A stretch of 64,000 nt of DNA from Canibacter sp052085365 (GTDB taxonomy: Bacteria > Actinomycetota > Actinomycetes > Actinomycetales > Microbacteriaceae). The notes below the pieces were generated by a model. It did no database searches, had not been told where the DNA came from, and was given only the letters and a program-made list of their open reading frames with translations. This document shows, piece by piece, positions 1 to 8,778 of the stretch; position 1 is the first letter of the stretch; each line of letters starts with the position of its first letter. The position numbers and the translations under genes were made by a program. The stretch lies in contig JBQDFP010000006.1 in NCBI GenBank assembly GCA_052085365.1, positions 1 to 64,000 on the forward strand, given 5' to 3'.

Positions 1-152
1 ATGAAACTATCTGGAAAAGCTTATTTGACCAGGTGTTTTATGTGAACAGAAATGCTTGACTGCTGTCAACTGACGATCGAATGTCACGCAAGAGAGCACG
101 AAATGTCACAGAAATGTAACGCCTGAGTGACGTACTGTTGGATAGAGGAACG

Positions 153-229
153 TGGTAGCTGAGGCGGGATTCGAACCCGCGACCTCACGATTATGAGTCG
201 TGCGCTCTCACCAACTGAGCTACTCAGCC
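153..229 (-). tRNA. tRNA-Met (CAT anticodon)
   Basis: On the minus strand this folds as a complete tRNA with acceptor arm GGCUGAG pairing with CUCAGCU, a normal T arm with the GGTTCGAATCC core, an anticodon stem CACGA/TCGTG with loop CTCATAA, and an encoded CCA end (the tgg at 153-155). The anticodon CAT could be elongator Met, initiator Met or the lysidine-modified Ile2. The G:U first pair of the acceptor stem, rather than a C:A mismatch, argues against the initiator. It lies 40 bases downstream of tRNA-Thr on the same strand and is probably co-transcribed with it. Confidence 0.95.
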
Positions 230-269
230 ACGTCGGCCTCAGCTCCAGAGAAAACTCTCAAGAAAGACC

Positions 270-344
<75 letters not shown>

Positions 345-367
345 GCACCAAAATTGGCAACCCGTAC

Positions 368-395
368 AGAATACCAGGTACCGGGACGATTGCAA
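368..395 (-). promoter_or_regulatory. putative promoter of tRNA-Thr/tRNA-Met
   Basis: On the minus strand a TTGCAA (-35, 390-395) and TATTCT (-10, 368-373) are separated by 16 bases and sit just upstream of the tRNA-Thr 5' end at 344. Spacing and position suit a housekeeping sigma promoter. Inferred from motif only. Confidence 0.5.
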
Positions 396-465
396 AAACT
401 GCTGATCTCCCCGGCTCGCGGTATGGTCAAGGGGAAGGAAATGCCTGTATATAAGGAGGAACGCC

Positions 466-939
466 GTGGGGCGCACAGCGGTGATTTTCGCGGTAATTCT
501 TGGCACCTGGATGTCGCTCGGCACATTGATGTTTAACCTCGGCAGCTTCCTTAATTGGTGGTATCTCCCGATAGGCGTTACTTATATTGGTATCGCGTTT
601 GGAATTAACCACTATCTCAAGGTCATCAGGCGCAAAGAGCACCACCGTTCGCCTGCGATCCTCGTGTTCTTGATTTTGTCCTGGTTGACCGCGATTTCCT
701 TTGGTTTCACCGTCCCCGGAATGCGTGACGGCGTCTACGAGTCAATCACGAGCGTGTGGTTTGGCGAGTTCTGGCGCGAAATGTCGATTGCGTTGTGTAA
801 TCCATTCGGGATTCTCGCGTTCGTGTTCCTCCTTGCTGCCCTCGGGTTTGGCATGGCAAACGCGCGGGATCCACAACCTGAAGAAGACGAAGGCATGGAC
901 GAGATCCGCATGGTCTCTCACCCACTCAGTCGTGACTAG
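466..939 (+). CDS. small four-segment membrane protein of unknown function
   Basis: A 157-residue protein starting with GTG, preceded by a strong AAGGAGG at 453-459. Four hydrophobic segments are visible (roughly residues 5-25, 28-48, 62-80 and 113-132). The middle loop and C-terminal tail are charged, the tail being acidic (PEEDEGMDE). No family is recognised. It stands alone between the tRNA pair and a convergent gene whose stop lies 2 bases away. Coding is supported by the ribosome binding site, the length and the regular pattern of membrane segments. Confidence 0.75.
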   Translation: MGRTAVIFAVILGTWMSLGTLMFNLGSFLNWWYLPIGVTYIGIAFGINHYLKVIRRKEHHRSPAILVFLILSWLTAISFGFTVPGMRDGVYESITSVWFGEFWREMSIALCNPFGILAFVFLLAALGFGMANARDPQPEEDEGMDEIRMVSHPLSRD

Positions 940-941
940 TG

Positions 942-1307
942 TCACTCAGACACAAAGTACGAGTGAATTTCTGTGATCTTTGCTGTTTTGCTTGCGCCTG
1001 AAAACTTCAACACGTGACTGAAATGCAGCCGTCTGGCACCTGATTCAACGACACCATCACTTGAGGCGACCTTGCCGTGGTTGATGACCGTGTGAATCGT
1101 GACACGTGTGGGTGGGTCCGTCGGCCTCGTTGCGCTGAGACCATCGTTTCCGTCGTGGGTGACGGTGCTGCCGGCGCTCGTCCAAACGGCCGAATCGTGT
1201 AGAAACCCAGCCGCGGACTCGTCACCGCTCGCCCAGGCAAGAGTGAAATCTCGCACCATTGCTAAACGTGGTGAATTGCCACAGTCGTCGGGTGTCACGA
1301 TTTCCAT
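942..1307 (-). CDS. SnoaL/NTF2-like domain protein
   Basis: A 121-residue protein. ATG at 1307 is preceded by GAAGGGG at good spacing. The pattern fits the small NTF2-like (SnoaL/ketosteroid isomerase-like) fold: an N-terminal helix with VRDFTLAWASGD, a central strand region with HTVINHGKVASSDG, and closing strands with LHFSHVLKF and KITEIHSYF. Such proteins bind small hydrophobic ligands or are stress-related; no substrate can be assigned. It converges with the membrane protein gene and lies downstream of the ROK regulator on the same strand, 76 bases away. Confidence 0.7.
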   Translation of the reverse strand: MEIVTPDDCGNSPRLAMVRDFTLAWASGDESAAGFLHDSAVWTSAGSTVTHDGNDGLSATRPTDPPTRVTIHTVINHGKVASSDGVVESGARRLHFSHVLKFSGASKTAKITEIHSYFVSE

Positions 1308-1383
1308 GGTTCCCCTTCACTCGTGCGTCAAGATTCAGGCCCACTCTAGTGGGCAGAGCTGGGACTGCCTCAAGTGTTTTCAG

Positions 1384-2568
1384 CTACTGCACCGCGGCGG
1401 CGATTCTTTCCGGTGCAAGCGCTGCGTCAATGGCAAGCTGTGCCGCGCCGAGGATGCCAGCATCACCTGCGGTTCGCGACGGGGCGATGATGAGATGTTC
1501 GGTAGACAGAGGGATTGACCGAGCGTAGACCACTTCGCGTGCTCCGGCGACGAGATGTTCCGCGGTTTGTGCCATGCTTCCGCCTATAACGATGACCGAG
1601 GGATTCATGAGGCTCACGCATGCGGTAAGCACCTCGCCGATATCTCGACCGGCTTGGCGTACGGCTTGGATGGCTGCGACGTCACCGGACTTAACGAGCG
1701 AAACCACGTCTCCGGGTGTAGAAGCCGGAACGCCTTCGCGGGTGAGGTTCGCTGCGAGTGCTTTCCCTGAGGCGACCGCCTCGATACAACCACGATTGCC
1801 ACACGGACACGGAACCTCACGGCAGCGATTCAAAGCGATGTGACCGATGTCACCGGCTGCGCCCTGTGAACCTCGGCGGAGCGTGCCACCCGAGATGATG
1901 CCTGCGCCGATACCTGTGGCGACCTTCACAAAGATGAGGTCTGAAACTTCGGGCCATGCCGCAGTGCGTTCGCCCAGCGCCATAATGTTCACATCGTTGT
2001 CGACAAGCACCGGCGCGTCAAATGTCTTTCGGATTGCGGCGGGTAGATCGTATCGGTCCCAACCGCTCATTATCGGGGGATTGATTGGGCGACCCGTTGA
2101 AAACTCGACCGGTCCGGGGACGCCGATACCGATGCCGGCAACTTCACTTGCGGAGCGTCCCGCTGTGGAGAGGAGGCGGAGCGACGTCTTTGTGAGCCAG
2201 TCAACTGTGCGATCGGGACCTTCAGCGACCTGACGTTGTTCTGCGTATTCGGCAAGAACAATCCCCTCAAGGTCGGTGACGGCCACGCGTGCGTGAGACG
2301 CACCAAAATCGGCTGCAATGACCACGCGTGCAGCAGGGTTGAACGCGACTCGTGAGGATGGGCGTCCCCCGGTGGAGACCGCATCGCTTACAGGTGCAAT
2401 AAGCCCGAGTTCTTGCAACTGTTCGATGCGTTGAGCGACTGTCGGGCGCGATAGGCCAGTCAGCGTCGCGATTTCGGTACGGGTGCGGGGTCGACCGTCG
2501 CGGAGGATTTGGAATAGCCCGCCGGCGTGCGAGAGCTGAGTGCCTCCTGGGGTGGAAATCTGACTCAT
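1384..2568 (-). CDS. ROK family transcriptional regulator
   Basis: A 394-residue repressor. Residues about 10-70 form a winged helix-turn-helix (RTEIATLTGLSRPTVAQRI). The rest is a ROK sugar-kinase-like domain with GIGVPGPVEF, the VLVDNDVNI ligand-binding segment, ATGIGAG and the zinc signature CPCGNRGC. ROK regulators normally repress sugar genes and release DNA on binding a sugar or sugar phosphate. It is divergent from the uptake operon starting at 2664, with inverted repeats in between, so it very probably controls that operon. The inducer is unknown. Confidence 0.93.
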   Translation of the reverse strand: MSQISTPGGTQLSHAGGLFQILRDGRPRTRTEIATLTGLSRPTVAQRIEQLQELGLIAPVSDAVSTGGRPSSRVAFNPAARVVIAADFGASHARVAVTDLEGIVLAEYAEQRQVAEGPDRTVDWLTKTSLRLLSTAGRSASEVAGIGIGVPGPVEFSTGRPINPPIMSGWDRYDLPAAIRKTFDAPVLVDNDVNIMALGERTAAWPEVSDLIFVKVATGIGAGIISGGTLRRGSQGAAGDIGHIALNRCREVPCPCGNRGCIEAVASGKALAANLTREGVPASTPGDVVSLVKSGDVAAIQAVRQAGRDIGEVLTACVSLMNPSVIVIGGSMAQTAEHLVAGAREVVYARSIPLSTEHLIIAPSRTAGDAGILGAAQLAIDAALAPERIAAAVQ

Positions 2569-2570
2569 GT

Positions 2571-2629
2571 CTTTAGTAAAGCATATTCACGAAGTTGGTA
2601 ACGGTTTGGTTACTTATGAAAATTACTTC
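2571..2629. promoter_or_regulatory. putative operator region between ROK gene and sugar operon
   Basis: The short divergent region has a perfect hyphenated palindrome CTTTAGTAAAG at 2571-2581, an inverted repeat GTAAC-N6-GTTAC at 2598-2613, and outer arms GAAGT (2591-2595) and ACTTC (2625-2629). These are plausible ROK repressor sites. No clear -35/-10 pair could be fixed. Confidence 0.5.
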
Positions 2630-2663
2630 ACAAAAGTTGGGCATTTGCGTGCAGACTAGGGTC

Positions 2664-3770
2664 ATGGTCAACGGGACAAAGCAGTCACCGACCGCGAACA
2701 AGCCAACGATTGGCATGCTCGGCGGAGGGTTTATGGCGCGTACTCATACACACGCGGCAAAAGTAGCTGGCGCGGAGCTACGTGCCCTCGGATCTTCAAC
2801 GGCGAAGTCAAGTGAGCGTGCGGCAGCGGCGCTGCACTACGCTGAGAGTGGCAGTGTCACTAGTGTCTTGAACGCTGGCGTCGACGTTGTTCACGTGTGT
2901 ACACCAAACAATACGCACGCCGAATATACGCGTGCAGCACTCAAAGCCGGCGCACACGTAATCTGCGAAAAACCACTTGCGGTCGGACGAGCTGAAGCCG
3001 CCGAACTTGTTGCCGCGCTCGAACAGTCAGGCCGTGTCGGCACCGTCCCGTTCGTATATCGATACCATCCGCTCGTGCGCGAAGCGCGAGCGCGGATCGC
3101 CTCCGGTGATGCTGGAGCCATCCTGACAGTGAGCGGCACATACCTGCAAGATTGGCTGCTTACAGATTCCGATCTGAACTGGCGGGTCGATGCAGCTGCC
3201 GGAGGGCCTTCACGTGCATTCGCGGACATCGGGTCACACCTGGTAGACATGCTCGAGTTTGTCACGGGGGAACGCATCGAACGTCTTGTCGCGACGACTC
3301 GGACCGTGCACAAACAGCGCGGAGGGGAGTCGGTAAACACCGAAGACACTGTCGCTGTAACCGTTGAACTGAGCGGCGGTGGGGTCGGTACGTTACTGGT
3401 CTCGCAGGTCGCGCCAGGACGAAAAAACAGCCTCGTACTTGAGATTGGCGGAAGCAGTGAAAGCCTACGCTTTGAGCAGGAGCGTCCGGAGCAGCTCTGG
3501 GTCGGGCGTCGCAGCCATAGCGAACTCATTGACCGGGACGCTGAAGTTCTTCACCCCGATGCTGCACGCTTGTGCCGAGTAGGCGCTGGACACCCGCAGG
3601 GATATCAAGACGCGTTCAACTCTTTTATTGCCGACAGCTATGCACTGATGATGGGCGAACATCGCGAGGGGGTACCCACGTTTGCAGACGGGCTGCGCGC
3701 GGCAATAGTGACCGACGCGGTGCTTGAATCCGTGACGACCAACACCTGGGTGGAGGTGGAAAACGCATGA
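2664..3770 (+). CDS. Gfo/Idh/MocA family oxidoreductase
   Basis: A 368-residue NAD(P)-dependent sugar or sugar-alcohol dehydrogenase. The N-terminal Rossmann fold shows IGMLGGGFMARTH, followed by the family motif CEKPLAVGRAEA near residue 100. The C-terminal alpha/beta domain has DIGSHLVDML, which carries the usual Asp and His. The start was set at ATG 2664 because the preceding 23 codons of the open frame do not resemble the family and overlap the putative operator. Its stop overlaps the next ATG by 4 bases. As first gene of a ROK-controlled operon with TIM-barrel isomerases, it resembles inositol- or keto-sugar-type pathways; the substrate is not known. Confidence 0.9.
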   Translation: MVNGTKQSPTANKPTIGMLGGGFMARTHTHAAKVAGAELRALGSSTAKSSERAAAALHYAESGSVTSVLNAGVDVVHVCTPNNTHAEYTRAALKAGAHVICEKPLAVGRAEAAELVAALEQSGRVGTVPFVYRYHPLVREARARIASGDAGAILTVSGTYLQDWLLTDSDLNWRVDAAAGGPSRAFADIGSHLVDMLEFVTGERIERLVATTRTVHKQRGGESVNTEDTVAVTVELSGGGVGTLLVSQVAPGRKNSLVLEIGGSSESLRFEQERPEQLWVGRRSHSELIDRDAEVLHPDAARLCRVGAGHPQGYQDAFNSFIADSYALMMGEHREGVPTFADGLRAAIVTDAVLESVTTNTWVEVENA

Positions 3771-5323
3771 ACGACATCGTTGAGACGGCCGAACACACTC
3801 CTGCGGCCCCCGCTGGCCAGCCAATTCTGACGGCAACAGGGATCAGCAAACAGTTTTTCGGCGTGGAGGTGCTGCACCAGCTCGACATTGAACTCCGCGC
3901 CGGTGAAGTGCACGGTTTGGTCGGAGAAAACGGTGCCGGCAAGTCCACGCTCATGAAGGTGATCGCTGGCGTGCACCGACGTGATGGCGGTGAACTTTTG
4001 CTCGACGGCGCACCCGTCGACTTCGCCCATCCCGTGGAGGCGGCAGCGGCAGGAGTGGCAACGGTATTTCAAGAATTCAACCTGCTTCCTGACCGGTCCG
4101 TCGCGCAAAACATCTTCTTAGGGCGCGAACCTCGCAAACGAGGTCTGGTCGATACCCATCTCATGCGCAAAAACGCCGCCGAACTGTTCACAGAACTGGG
4201 GATTGATGGCATTTCCCCCGACGCTAAAGTCGGTGGATTGACGGTAGCCGAACAGCAACTCGTAGAAATCGTTAAGGCTCTTTCGATCCGGGCCCGAATC
4301 ATCTCGATGGACGAGCCAACTGCTGCGCTCGCCGACCACGAGGTGGGCATTCTCTACGGTGTGATCCGCAAACTCCAAGCTCGGGGTGTTGCGATCCTCT
4401 ACGTTTCGCACCGTTTGAAAGAGATCTTTGACCTGTGCGACACGATTACCGTCATGAAAGACGGGTCCCTCGCCTCCACCGGTCCAGCGCGCGAGCTGGA
4501 TCAGAGCACACTGGTGCAACGCATGGTCGGCCGACCGATCGACGCGTTCTTTCCCGACCCAGAGCCCGGCACTGAGATCGGTAAGACGCGTGTCCGTGTG
4601 CGTGGTGGTGGAAATGAACAGCTTGAAGGGATTGACCTTTCGCTTCGTGCCGGAGAAATCGTCGGTATTGCAGGGCTACAAGGCGCGGGACGAACCGAAC
4701 TCGTTGAGGCGATCTTTGGCAGCGTCCCCTTCTCGAGAGGGCGAATGGAACTTGACGGTCGCCACGTGCGCATCCGTAGCTCGCGCCAGGCGGTGCGGGC
4801 AGGCATCGCATTAGTGACCGAAGATCGTAAAGGTACAGGCCTCGCGCTTGGCCAGTCTCTCCTTGACAATGCTTTGCTTGCGGTGCGCAGCGTATTCCCA
4901 TCACGTACTCGTGTCGTAAGCAACTCGATGCCGGACGTATTGAAATCGCTTGAAGTAATTAGTCAGGGAACCAAACAAGAAGTGCGGGCGCTCTCAGGTG
5001 GTAACCAGCAGAAAGTCGTGCTCGCAAAATGGCTCGCTGTGGAACCCGGAATTGTGCTGCTTGACGAGCCGACCCGTGGCATTGATGTCGGCGCGAAAGT
5101 CGCGGTATATCGGCTTATTCGCCAGCTTGCCGCACGTGGTGTGGCAATCGCGCTCGTTTCGAGTGAGCTGCCCGAGTTGCTTGGGATTTCAGACCGAATC
5201 GTTGTCTTGCGGGACGGCAAAGTAGCAGGAGAGCTACCGCCGACCGCGACCGAAGCGGAAGTGATAGCGCTGGGCACCGGAGCCGAATCATCTGCGGTGG
5301 CGGGTAGAGGAGACGCATCATGA
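3767..5323 (+). CDS. sugar ABC transporter ATP-binding protein, CUT2 (ribose) type, two fused ATPase domains
   Basis: A 518-residue RbsA/MglA-type protein with two nucleotide-binding domains. The first has Walker A GENGAGKSTLMK, signature LTVAEQQLVE and Walker B ISMDEPTAAL. The second has the degenerate P-loop GLQGAGRTEL typical of this family, signature LSGGNQQKVVLAKW and Walker B VLLDEPTRGID. It powers uptake by the permeases and lipoprotein encoded next. It overlaps both neighbours by 4 bases (ATGA), which suggests translational coupling. Confidence 0.95.
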   Translation: MNDIVETAEHTPAAPAGQPILTATGISKQFFGVEVLHQLDIELRAGEVHGLVGENGAGKSTLMKVIAGVHRRDGGELLLDGAPVDFAHPVEAAAAGVATVFQEFNLLPDRSVAQNIFLGREPRKRGLVDTHLMRKNAAELFTELGIDGISPDAKVGGLTVAEQQLVEIVKALSIRARIISMDEPTAALADHEVGILYGVIRKLQARGVAILYVSHRLKEIFDLCDTITVMKDGSLASTGPARELDQSTLVQRMVGRPIDAFFPDPEPGTEIGKTRVRVRGGGNEQLEGIDLSLRAGEIVGIAGLQGAGRTELVEAIFGSVPFSRGRMELDGRHVRIRSSRQAVRAGIALVTEDRKGTGLALGQSLLDNALLAVRSVFPSRTRVVSNSMPDVLKSLEVISQGTKQEVRALSGGNQQKVVLAKWLAVEPGIVLLDEPTRGIDVGAKVAVYRLIRQLAARGVAIALVSSELPELLGISDRIVVLRDGKVAGELPPTATEAEVIALGTGAESSAVAGRGDAS

Positions 5324-6351
5324 GTAGATGGAATCTCGGTGGGCGCCGTCTGAGCACTGAAGCCATCGTCTACATTGCACTCATCGCGGTGCTCATCATC
5401 AGTGCAGTGCTGGTTTCGACCGTCGGACGTAACCTTTTTAGTGCGGGAAGCATTCGCGACATTCTCACCGGTATGAGTGTGCTCGGTCTTGTTGCGATCG
5501 GGCAAACCCTTGTGATTCTCGGTGCTTCACTCGACCTTTCTGTCCCGTATGTCGTGAGCCTTTCGAGTCTCGTGGCCGCCACAACGATGGATGGTAGTCC
5601 GAGCATGATCGTGCCCGCGGTGCTGTTAGCCCTTGGCATTTCCGCCCTCGTGGGTTTGGCAAACGGTGTGATTGTTGCAGTGCTTGGCGTGCACGGATTC
5701 GTTGCGACGCTCGGTGTCGGTCTCATCTTAAAGGGATACCTTGACACGAGGTACAAGGGAACTGAAGGCGCTGTTCCGTGGGAATTTCAGTTATTTGGCG
5801 CTGCTGGCATCGGGCCGGTGCCGGTATCAACGATCGTTATGCTCATACTCGCAGCGTTGGTTGCTTTCCTGCTGGCACGAACACGCTTTGGTCACCACTT
5901 GTTCGCAGTGGGTGGCAATCAAGAGGTGGCACGTCTTTCGGGCGTGCGGACCCGTATGCCGCTGATCGGTGCGCATGTTGGCAGTTCAGTGTTCGCTGGT
6001 ATTGCAGGTCTACTCCTGGCAAGCAGGCTCGGCGTTGGCAGCCCGACGGTGGGTCCGCAAGGTGGGTACGATTTGCTCTCGATTGCGGCCGTTGTGCTCG
6101 GCGGGACTCTCCTCATGGGCGGCCGCGGCTCGATTTGGGGCACCATTGGCGGGGTCGCAATCTTCGCAGTGCTCGACAACGTGATGAGCGTGTTGCAGGT
6201 AAACCCCTTCCTGAAAGATGTTGTTCGCGGCCTGGTCATCATCGTTGCGGTCGCGGTCTACGCTCGACGGCGCATTATAAGTCGCCGCATTAGATTCCGA
6301 GCTGATGGACAACACACCGCGCCCGTAGAGACCGAGGGAGGTGCGCGATGA
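5320..6351 (+). CDS. sugar ABC transporter permease (CUT2 type), first
   Basis: A 343-residue integral membrane protein of the RbsC family, with about ten hydrophobic segments and the family signature region near the C-terminus (AAVVLGGTLLMGGRGSIWGT). The N-terminal half has the conserved VAIGQTLVILGASLDLS stretch. It overlaps the ATPase gene and the second permease gene by 4 bases each. Together the two permeases probably form a heterodimeric channel. Confidence 0.93.
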   Translation: MSRWNLGGRRLSTEAIVYIALIAVLIISAVLVSTVGRNLFSAGSIRDILTGMSVLGLVAIGQTLVILGASLDLSVPYVVSLSSLVAATTMDGSPSMIVPAVLLALGISALVGLANGVIVAVLGVHGFVATLGVGLILKGYLDTRYKGTEGAVPWEFQLFGAAGIGPVPVSTIVMLILAALVAFLLARTRFGHHLFAVGGNQEVARLSGVRTRMPLIGAHVGSSVFAGIAGLLLASRLGVGSPTVGPQGGYDLLSIAAVVLGGTLLMGGRGSIWGTIGGVAIFAVLDNVMSVLQVNPFLKDVVRGLVIIVAVAVYARRRIISRRIRFRADGQHTAPVETEGGAR

Positions 6352-7493
6352 CCAGCAACGCAACGATGTTCTCTGACAGTCGCTTTGCAGCGTTCTTACG
6401 TGCAGTGATTAGTCCGCGCTGGGCCGTGGTAGTGCTGTTAGTAGCGCTCCTGATTGCAATTGCCGCGCTCAACCCAAGCTTTGTTGAACCGGGACAGTTC
6501 ATTCGCTTCATTCAACGCGTGGCTCCGATCGCAATTGTGGCGGTCGGCCAGTATTTCGTCATTGTGAGCGGAGAGTTTGATCTGTCCATGGGATCCCTCG
6601 TCACTGCGCAAGTGGTGATCGCAGGTACACTCATCAAACAAGACGATAGTCGTGTGATTCCAGTGCTCTGCCTCATGATTGTCATCGGAATCGTGGTGGG
6701 ACTGGTCAATGGCATCGTGACCACACTGCTGAAAGTGCCTTCGTTCATCGTCACGCTTGGCACGATGCTGGCTATCTATGGCGGAGTCCTCTGGTGGACA
6801 GGCGGGGCCGCGACAGGTAACCCCACCGAGGCGGTGCGGCAGATCGGCCGCAGTGGCATTACAGATGTGCCAGTGGTGGGAATCATCCCCTACGCTGTGG
6901 TGATCCTCATTGTGGTCACGCTGGTAGCGGTTTGGCTGTCGTACCGACCCTTCGGTCGAACGCTCATCGCACTTGGTGATAATGAACGAGCGGCGGCGTA
7001 CGCGGGCACCCCGGTATGGCGCACGAAGACGCTCGCGTTTGTGCTCTCTTCTCTTTCAGCAACCGTCACCGGAATCTTGCTCGTCGGCTACGCAGGTGTG
7101 CATCCTTCGGTGGGGCAGGGCTACGAATTCATCGCAATTACTGCGGTGGTTCTCGGAGGAGTGATGCTCGGCGGTGGCCGGGGCACCGTCCTTGGGGCTT
7201 TGGCTGGTGCGTTCGCACTCGAATCACTATTCATGCTGCTGAACTTCACGCCTGTTCCATCAACGATGCGAGATTCAATCCAGGGCGTCATCATTATTCT
7301 CGCAGTCGCCTACTCCGGTTTCGTGTTCACGACTCGACGAAAACGTACTACCAATACCGAACAGGTTCCCGCGGATGAGCTTGATCCGCCGCCTACTGAT
7401 CCGATAGACCCGGCGGGAGTACTCCCGCCGCTAAACCCCGCCGCTGGCAACGATGCCGTGCGGGAGAAAACACGAAGGAGAGAACGATCATGA
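6348..7493 (+). CDS. sugar ABC transporter permease (CUT2 type), second
   Basis: A 381-residue RbsC-family permease. It has the family motifs VAVGQYFVIVSGEFDLSMGS and AVVLGGVMLGGGRGTVLG. It carries a longer cytoplasmic C-terminal tail than the first permease, rich in Pro and Asp (about residues 330-381), which is unusual for the family and of unknown role. It overlaps both neighbours by 4 bases. Confidence 0.92.
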   Translation: MTSNATMFSDSRFAAFLRAVISPRWAVVVLLVALLIAIAALNPSFVEPGQFIRFIQRVAPIAIVAVGQYFVIVSGEFDLSMGSLVTAQVVIAGTLIKQDDSRVIPVLCLMIVIGIVVGLVNGIVTTLLKVPSFIVTLGTMLAIYGGVLWWTGGAATGNPTEAVRQIGRSGITDVPVVGIIPYAVVILIVVTLVAVWLSYRPFGRTLIALGDNERAAAYAGTPVWRTKTLAFVLSSLSATVTGILLVGYAGVHPSVGQGYEFIAITAVVLGGVMLGGGRGTVLGALAGAFALESLFMLLNFTPVPSTMRDSIQGVIIILAVAYSGFVFTTRRKRTTNTEQVPADELDPPPTDPIDPAGVLPPLNPAAGNDAVREKTRRRERS

Positions 7494-8689
7494 AACGATC
7501 GCTGAAAATAGCAGCGGGACTCGTTGGTGCAGCCTCGCTGATCCTCTTGGCGGGGTGTACGACCGATCCCAACGTCGACGCTACCGCGGAGGAGAAAACT
7601 GAATCGTCAACTGAATGGTTTGACGAAGAGCTCTACAACAAGCAGTTCGAGGAACGTAATGTGACTCCCGAGGGGCCAGAAGATAAGCCCTACCTGCAAA
7701 GCATTAACGCTGAAATGGTGAGCACCGCTGACTATAAAGCCGACGGGGAGCAAAAGATTTGCTTCGCGAACGCGTCGATCTCGAACCCGTGGCGTCAGAC
7801 GGGGTGGATCTCGATGAATGAGCAGCTGAAAGAGCTGCAAAAGTCGGGTGTTGTTTCCAAGATGGAAACACGTGACGCACAAGATAACGACGATACCCAG
7901 ATCGCCGATATTGACTATTTCATTGCTGAAGGAAATTGTGACGCCTTCATCATTTCTCCGAACAGTACTGCGGCGATGACGCCTGCCGTCGAACGCGCAT
8001 GCGAGACAGGCAAACCCGTCATCGTGTTCGACCGAGGGGTAGAAACCGACTGTGCGGTCACGTTTATTCACCCGATCGGTGGTTTCGCCTGGGGTATCGA
8101 CACCGCAGAGTTCCTCATTGACAATCTTGAGGAGGGTGACAAGGTCGTTGCACTGAGGATCCTGCCCGGGGTCGACGTGCTGGAACAACGTTGGGCTGCT
8201 GCTGACAAATTGTTCAGCGAAGCTGGTATTGAAGCGGTTGACTACTTCACCGAAGGAGACCCAGCTGAGATCAAGAAAATAATCTCGGACGAACTCGCAA
8301 CCGGCGATGTGCAGGGTGTTTGGATGGATGCCGGTGATGGTGCCGTCGCAGCGATCGAAGCATTTGAAGAAGCAGGCAAGGATTACCCCGTGATGACGGG
8401 TGAAGACGAGCTCAGCTTCCTTCGCAAATGGGAAGACACGGGTCTGACAGGACTCGCACCTGTGTACTCAAACTTCCAGTGGCGAACCCCACTGCTTGCT
8501 GCGGAGATGATCTTCGCGGGTGAAGACGTACCGAAAGAATGGGTGCTTCCGCAGTCGCCAATCACCGAAGCCGAGCGCAGTGACTTCCTTGAACGTAACG
8601 AAGGTATGCCCGATGGTCATTACGCGAAGTTCGGCGGAGAAGACCTGCCGGGTTACCCGCAGGTGTGGCAAGACCGCGTCATTCCATAA
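7490..8689 (+). CDS. sugar ABC transporter substrate-binding lipoprotein
   Basis: A 399-residue protein with a lipoprotein signal peptide ending in the lipobox LAGC (Cys at about residue 23), then an acidic linker and a type I periplasmic-binding fold (SNPWRQTGW, FIISPNSTAAMTPAV, KPVIVFDRGVE). The linker of about 65 residues before the binding fold is longer than in RbsB. It delivers the substrate to the two permeases. A hairpin sits just after the stop. Confidence 0.93.
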   Translation: MKRSLKIAAGLVGAASLILLAGCTTDPNVDATAEEKTESSTEWFDEELYNKQFEERNVTPEGPEDKPYLQSINAEMVSTADYKADGEQKICFANASISNPWRQTGWISMNEQLKELQKSGVVSKMETRDAQDNDDTQIADIDYFIAEGNCDAFIISPNSTAAMTPAVERACETGKPVIVFDRGVETDCAVTFIHPIGGFAWGIDTAEFLIDNLEEGDKVVALRILPGVDVLEQRWAAADKLFSEAGIEAVDYFTEGDPAEIKKIISDELATGDVQGVWMDAGDGAVAAIEAFEEAGKDYPVMTGEDELSFLRKWEDTGLTGLAPVYSNFQWRTPLLAAEMIFAGEDVPKEWVLPQSPITEAERSDFLERNEGMPDGHYAKFGGEDLPGYPQVWQDRVIP

Positions 8690-8699
8690 ACAACGATGA

Positions 8700-8740
8700 G
8701 TATGAGGTCGGCCGACACAAACATTCGGCTGACCTCATAC
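8700..8740 (+). other. 16-bp hairpin inside the sugar operon
   Basis: Arms 8700-8715 and 8725-8740 pair over 16 positions with a single G:U, around a 9-base loop. No T-run follows, and two more genes of the same operon lie downstream. It is more likely an mRNA-stabilising or attenuating element after the lipoprotein gene than a full terminator. The function is inferred. Confidence 0.7.
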
Positions 8741-8778
8741 CTGTAGATGTTCATGGGTGAGAAGGGAACGGCGGAGGT

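Noticed and set aside
1..152. Possible gene end or promoter at the left edge
   Set aside because: No coding frame or convincing promoter pair is visible in this stretch.
2891..3529. A 212-codon antisense open frame in the Gfo/Idh gene
   Set aside because: Ser/Arg-rich shadow of the dehydrogenase; no family signature.
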